Positions 62,963-64,000 of a DNA stretch of 64,000 bases are shown here, in pieces. Origin of the DNA: Thioclava sp. GXIMD4216 (GTDB lineage Bacteria; Pseudomonadota; Alphaproteobacteria; Rhodobacterales; Rhodobacteraceae); assembly GCF_037949285.1 (NCBI RefSeq), contig NZ_CP149926.1, positions 1 through 64,000 of the forward strand, given 5' to 3'. Position numbers and translations under genes: made by a program. Numbering within the stretch: position 1 is the first letter of the stretch; each line of letters starts with the position of its first letter. The notes beneath the pieces were generated by a model. That model did no database searches and was not told where the DNA came from. It saw only the letters and a program-made list of their open reading frames with translations.

Positions 62963-63502
62963 TTATGTTCTTAAACAACTCCGTTTGATCGCAGCCAGCA
63001 TCCTTTTGCGGATCAGACCGCTGACCGGCCGGATCAGATACCAATAGGGCGTCAACCGCACCTTGGCCGCACCATCCAGACAGTAGATACGCGTGCGGGT
63101 GGTCAGGCGGGGGCGATTGTCGCCCTCAACATGGAAATGCATCACCAGCTTGACAGAACCGGCCCGGTCATAGGCGTGAAGGGCGGCCAGATCGGGCAGC
63201 GGGTCCTGACCGTAGCGCGCCTGCCAGAACCGTCCGACCATCCCGAAAACCGCCTCGTCGGGGCCCTGAGCCAAGGGCGTGAAATGCGTCAGATCGAACG
63301 GCTTTTGCGCCACGGGCTTGCCCCGCAGGCGCCCGAACAGCCGTGCGGGCAACTCCCTGAGGGTGATGGCCCCACGAATGAAACCGTCCTGTCGGGGATC
63401 ATAGGCCAGCGCCTCTGCCAGTATCCGCTCGGCAGGGGCCGGAATGGAAACCGAATGGGTTTCCTGAAAATGGAACTCGGGAAGAATGTCATCGATAATC
63501 AT
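62963..63502 (-). CDS. DUF2867-like protein
   Basis: 179 residues with no signal peptide. The start MIIDDILPEFHFQETHSVSI, the middle GAITLRELPARLFG and the later KLVMHFHVEGDN and LTTRTRIYCLDG follow DUF2867, a START/SRPBCC-like fold that binds a hydrophobic ligand in other families. The ending YWYLIRPVSGLIRKRMLAAIKR is also typical. Function unknown. GGAG supports the ATG at 63502. It lies between the DoxX operon and the SDR gene on the same strand. Confidence 0.7.
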   Translation of the reverse strand: MIIDDILPEFHFQETHSVSIPAPAERILAEALAYDPRQDGFIRGAITLRELPARLFGRLRGKPVAQKPFDLTHFTPLAQGPDEAVFGMVGRFWQARYGQDPLPDLAALHAYDRAGSVKLVMHFHVEGDNRPRLTTRTRIYCLDGAAKVRLTPYWYLIRPVSGLIRKRMLAAIKRSCLRT

Positions 63503-63564
63503 ATGAATCTCCGCTGCGGATTGTATGTTACAATCCACAACGGAACACCGGATTCAAGCGGCGG

Positions 63565-64000
63565 TTACACCTCGATCGAGCCCACCGAGCCACCATCGAC
63601 CCGCCAGTTCGCTCCGGTGACAAAGCTCGCCCTTTCCGAGCACAGAAGCGCGATCACGGGAGCGACCTCTTCGGGCTTACCGCGACGCCCCAGCTTCAGG
63701 AAGGGACGTTCTTCCTTCAGGAAGCTCTGGATCGCCTCGTCCTTCGACACGCCAAGCTCTTTCGAACGTTTCTCCATCATCCCGTCGGTCATCGGGGTTT
63801 CGATGAAAGCAGGGGCCACACAATTCGCCATCACCCCCTTGGAGGAATGCGCCAGCGCAATGGATTTCGAGAAGCTCAGCAGCGCCGATTTCGCACAGTT
63901 ATAAACGGTTTCATCCGCATAGGGCTGGGCGACATTCTCCGAGGTCACAAAGACCATCCGTCCCCAACCGCCCCTGATCATCGCGGGCCCGATATGGCGG
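63565..64000 (-). CDS. SDR-family oxidoreductase, C-terminal part (cut by window edge)
   Basis: About 145 residues of a short-chain dehydrogenase/reductase; the N-terminus with the NAD(P) binding glycine motif lies beyond the right edge. GRMVFVTSENVAQPYADETVYNCAKSAL, in pieces, contains the catalytic Tyr and Lys of YxxxK (YNCAK); the serine position is in VTSE. The C-terminus GRRGKPEEVAPVIALLCSERASFVTGANWRVDGGS is standard. Probable 3-oxoacyl-ACP-reductase-like or sugar/alcohol dehydrogenase; the substrate is unknown. The frame is open to position 64000. Confidence 0.9.
   Translation of the reverse strand, partial: RHIGPAMIRGGWGRMVFVTSENVAQPYADETVYNCAKSALLSFSKSIALAHSSKGVMANCVAPAFIETPMTDGMMEKRSKELGVSKDEAIQSFLKEERPFLKLGRRGKPEEVAPVIALLCSERASFVTGANWRVDGGSVGSIEV

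Overview
The window is a high-GC, gene-dense stretch of an alphaproteobacterial chromosome, most probably from the Rhodobacteraceae. The inference rests on gene neighbourhoods: lysC-ptsP; ctaB-coxF next to thrC and an M16 peptidase; ybgC-tolQRAB-pal-ybgF-tilS-ftsH; DUF484-xerC; a Flp/Tad locus with an OmpA-like lipoprotein; and a hairpin-rich dispersed repeat present twice. I saw no rRNA, tRNA, CRISPR array, insertion sequence or prophage. I could not place the genus.

Layout. 1-10.1 kb: Nudix hydrolase, DUF1178 protein, a divergent pyruvate-kinase-like protein, aspartate kinase (lysC), EI-Ntr (ptsP), EcsC and GNAT proteins, then flavin reductase, mtnP and apt, the last two forming a methylthioadenosine/adenine salvage pair. 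10.1-16.3 kb, minus strand: ctaB, a coxF-like small protein, thrC, an M16 peptidase, a RimJ-type GNAT and a GlcD-type FAD oxidoreductase, tightly spaced with several stop/start overlaps. The aa3 oxidase genes that normally accompany ctaB are missing. 16.7-23.8 kb, plus strand: tldD, dprA (with a CtrA-like site upstream), topA, and the two subunits of a 3-oxoacid CoA-transferase.

24.2-38.5 kb: a Flp/Tad pilus region. A lytic transglycosylase faces two flp pilins, cpaB, the secretin cpaC, an OmpA lipoprotein, cpaE, cpaF, tadB, tadC, two TPR lipoproteins and the prepilin peptidase. An unusual winged-helix-like/AAA+ ATPase ends the run. A membrane-anchored LytTR regulator converges on it, and the two stop codons overlap. 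No TadE/TadF/TadG-type pseudopilin gene is in the window.

38.7-51.6 kb, minus strand: folD with a chorismate mutase, a MOSC protein, ftsH (TTG start), tilS and the Tol-Pal envelope system with ybgC, then an unrecognised protein and a DUF924 protein. 51.7-58.2 kb: a BCCT transporter, a phosphatidylcholine synthase, an acidic EF-hand protein, xerC with DUF484, a small XRE-like regulator and a short transaldolase. 58.3-64 kb: priA, then a minus-strand group of glutathionyl-hydroquinone reductase, extradiol-dioxygenase-like VOC protein and DoxX protein that resembles a quinone/catechol detoxification module, a DUF2867-like protein, and an SDR oxidoreductase cut by the window edge.

Functions were read from visible motifs and remembered families. 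No database search was run. Start codons were chosen from Shine-Dalgarno spacing and overlaps.
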